DNA of 7,600 bases from an uncultured Bacteroidota bacterium (GTDB lineage: Bacteria; Bacteroidota; Rhodothermia; Rhodothermales; UBA10348): contig CALBJU010000092.1 of assembly GCA_937893205.1 (NCBI GenBank), forward strand, positions 1 to 7,600. The letters run 5' to 3'. Of this stretch, positions 6,882 to 7,600 are shown one piece after another (position 1 is the first letter of the stretch; every line of letters begins with the position of its first letter). The notes under the pieces were generated by a model. That model was given only the letters and a program-made list of their open reading frames with translations, was not told the DNA's origin and did not search any database. A program made the position numbers and the translations under genes.

Positions 6882-6984
6882 CTCGCGAACCCGCAAGATT
6901 CTCTCTTCAAAAATCCCCACATATCGCAGCAAGAACACCTCACTCATCCTTGAGCGACTGCGCCCAGTAGCAATACCACTGCCA

Positions 6985-7600
6985 TCATCGCTCTGAAGCT
7001 GGCACGAGTTGCTTTAACTCTTCGAACCAATTTACGACCACATCTATCCTATCAACAGGATCGGAATAATTGCCGACGAGGAAAAGAAACTGATCTTTCT
7101 TCTCATCATAATCATAGCTGAAATCTGGTGCTTCTATGTCGAATACATCAGGATCGAAAGTTGCTAGATCGAATAAAGCACGGCGCTCGAGCCGATTTGC
7201 CTCTTCGGGATTGAATAATGCTGACATCATACGGGTGTCACTCAAATAAAAAAGTTCTCGGCCATTATTATGCCACACCGGGCGAGTACCGCCGGCAACA
7301 GAGACCCGCTCCTTGATGCTGAGATCGGAAAGAGCCTGGATGTAGATTTCAGGTTGGCCAGATTCGTCCGATTGGAATGCAATCCACCTCCCGTCTGGGG
7401 AGATCATTGAAAACCGGGAATTGGCACCGGCACTCGTAAAGGGTTTAACCTCAGAGGTCTTGAGATCGAGCAACCGTATTCGAAAAAAGCCGTCATTTTC
7501 CCTGTTGGAGAAGGCCATTACGTCTTCAGAGCCTGACCAGGACATGCTCGAGGCTATTTCTGCGATGCTAGCCACCTTCGCTGCGCTGGAAGCTTTGTTC
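6985..7600 (-). CDS. TolB/PD40 beta-propeller protein, C-terminal part (possible tail of a Ser/Thr kinase-type sensor)
   Basis: About 204 residues are visible before the TGA; the frame is open to the right edge, so the N-terminus is missing. A GTG at 7573-7575 could be read as a start, but codons upstream of it are also open and propeller-like, so it is treated as internal. Visible blades are typical WD40-like PD40/TolB repeats: DVMAFSNREN, then SPDGRWIAFQSDESGQPEIY, then TRPVWHNNGRELFYLS. The end, with VVVNWFEELKQLVP, is the characteristic tail of kinase-fused or stand-alone PD40 proteins common in Acidobacteriota, Gemmatimonadota and Rhodothermota. The kinase domain, if any, is outside the window. 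Base composition is lower in GC than the three genes to the left (for example 21 of 60 bases at 7081-7140). It is separated by a long gap from the dehydrogenase gene, so a shared operon is unlikely. The fold is confident; the kinase link is inference. Confidence 0.8.
   Translation of the reverse strand, partial: NKASSAAKVASIAEIASSMSWSGSEDVMAFSNRENDGFFRIRLLDLKTSEVKPFTSAGANSRFSMISPDGRWIAFQSDESGQPEIYIQALSDLSIKERVSVAGGTRPVWHNNGRELFYLSDTRMMSALFNPEEANRLERRALFDLATFDPDVFDIEAPDFSYDYDEKKDQFLFLVGNYSDPVDRIDVVVNWFEELKQLVPASER

Larger units (their letters stand above)
6490..6984. other. Gene-free region of about 500 bp with short repeats and hairpins; likely holds the promoter of the cupredoxin-dehydrogenase gene
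   Basis: No reading frame with protein-like composition is seen on either strand. The left part should contain the promoter and leader of the minus-strand dehydrogenase gene, but I find no convincing -35/-10 pair. The part from about 6590 to 6960 is visibly richer in A and T than the flanking coding DNA. It contains three TCCGAC-type direct repeats (6677, 6701, 6733) and two small inverted repeats, listed separately. No tRNA cloverleaf, riboswitch core or insertion-sequence end is recognised. Confidence 0.5.

Overview
This window looks like accessory, environmental (metagenome-type) DNA from a Gram-negative bacterium with GC-rich coding DNA. The lineage is inferred only from gene content: a Pirellula/Verrucomicrobium-type membrane-bound dehydrogenase fused to HEAT repeats, a DUF1080 (3-keto-disaccharide hydrolase fold) protein with FG-GAP/VCBS repeats, a Gfo/Idh/MocA oxidoreductase and a TolB/PD40-propeller protein. 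These families are expanded together in Planctomycetota, Verrucomicrobiota, Rhodothermota/Balneolota, Gemmatimonadota and Acidobacteriota. The sequence alone does not decide among them.

Layout. Bases 1-111 hold a short, AT-rich piece of an aspartyl-tRNA synthetase gene (+ strand) that stops being recognisable abruptly near base 108. This is most likely an assembly chimera or a recombination scar. Bases 112-361 hold no convincing gene. A cytoplasmic Gfo/Idh/MocA oxidoreductase (minus, 362-1462) and a secreted DUF1080 + seven-repeat FG-GAP protein (plus, 1576-3492) are divergently transcribed from a roughly 110-bp spacer. The secreted protein converges, across 57 bp, on a very large exported protein (minus, 3550-6489). 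That protein has, in order, a type-1 copper cupredoxin domain, a beta-sandwich-like domain, a PQQ-dehydrogenase-like beta-propeller and HEAT-like repeats. Then comes a gene-free stretch of about 500 bp with small repeats and hairpins, and finally the C-terminal part of a TolB/PD40 beta-propeller protein (minus, running off the right edge), perhaps the tail of a Ser/Thr kinase-type sensor.

How they may work together (inference). The three complete genes are consistent with oxidative processing of a carbohydrate or polyol. An envelope dehydrogenase-like propeller could pass electrons to its own copper domain, a DUF1080-domain protein could cleave a keto-glycoside, and a cytoplasmic NAD(P)-dependent Gfo/Idh enzyme could interconvert hydroxyl and keto groups. 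No transporter or regulator is visible. The most distinctive points are the cupredoxin fusion, which has a complete His-Cys-His-Met copper ligand set and no CxxCH haem site, and the Gfo/Idh enzyme with TVP in place of the family's EKP motif.
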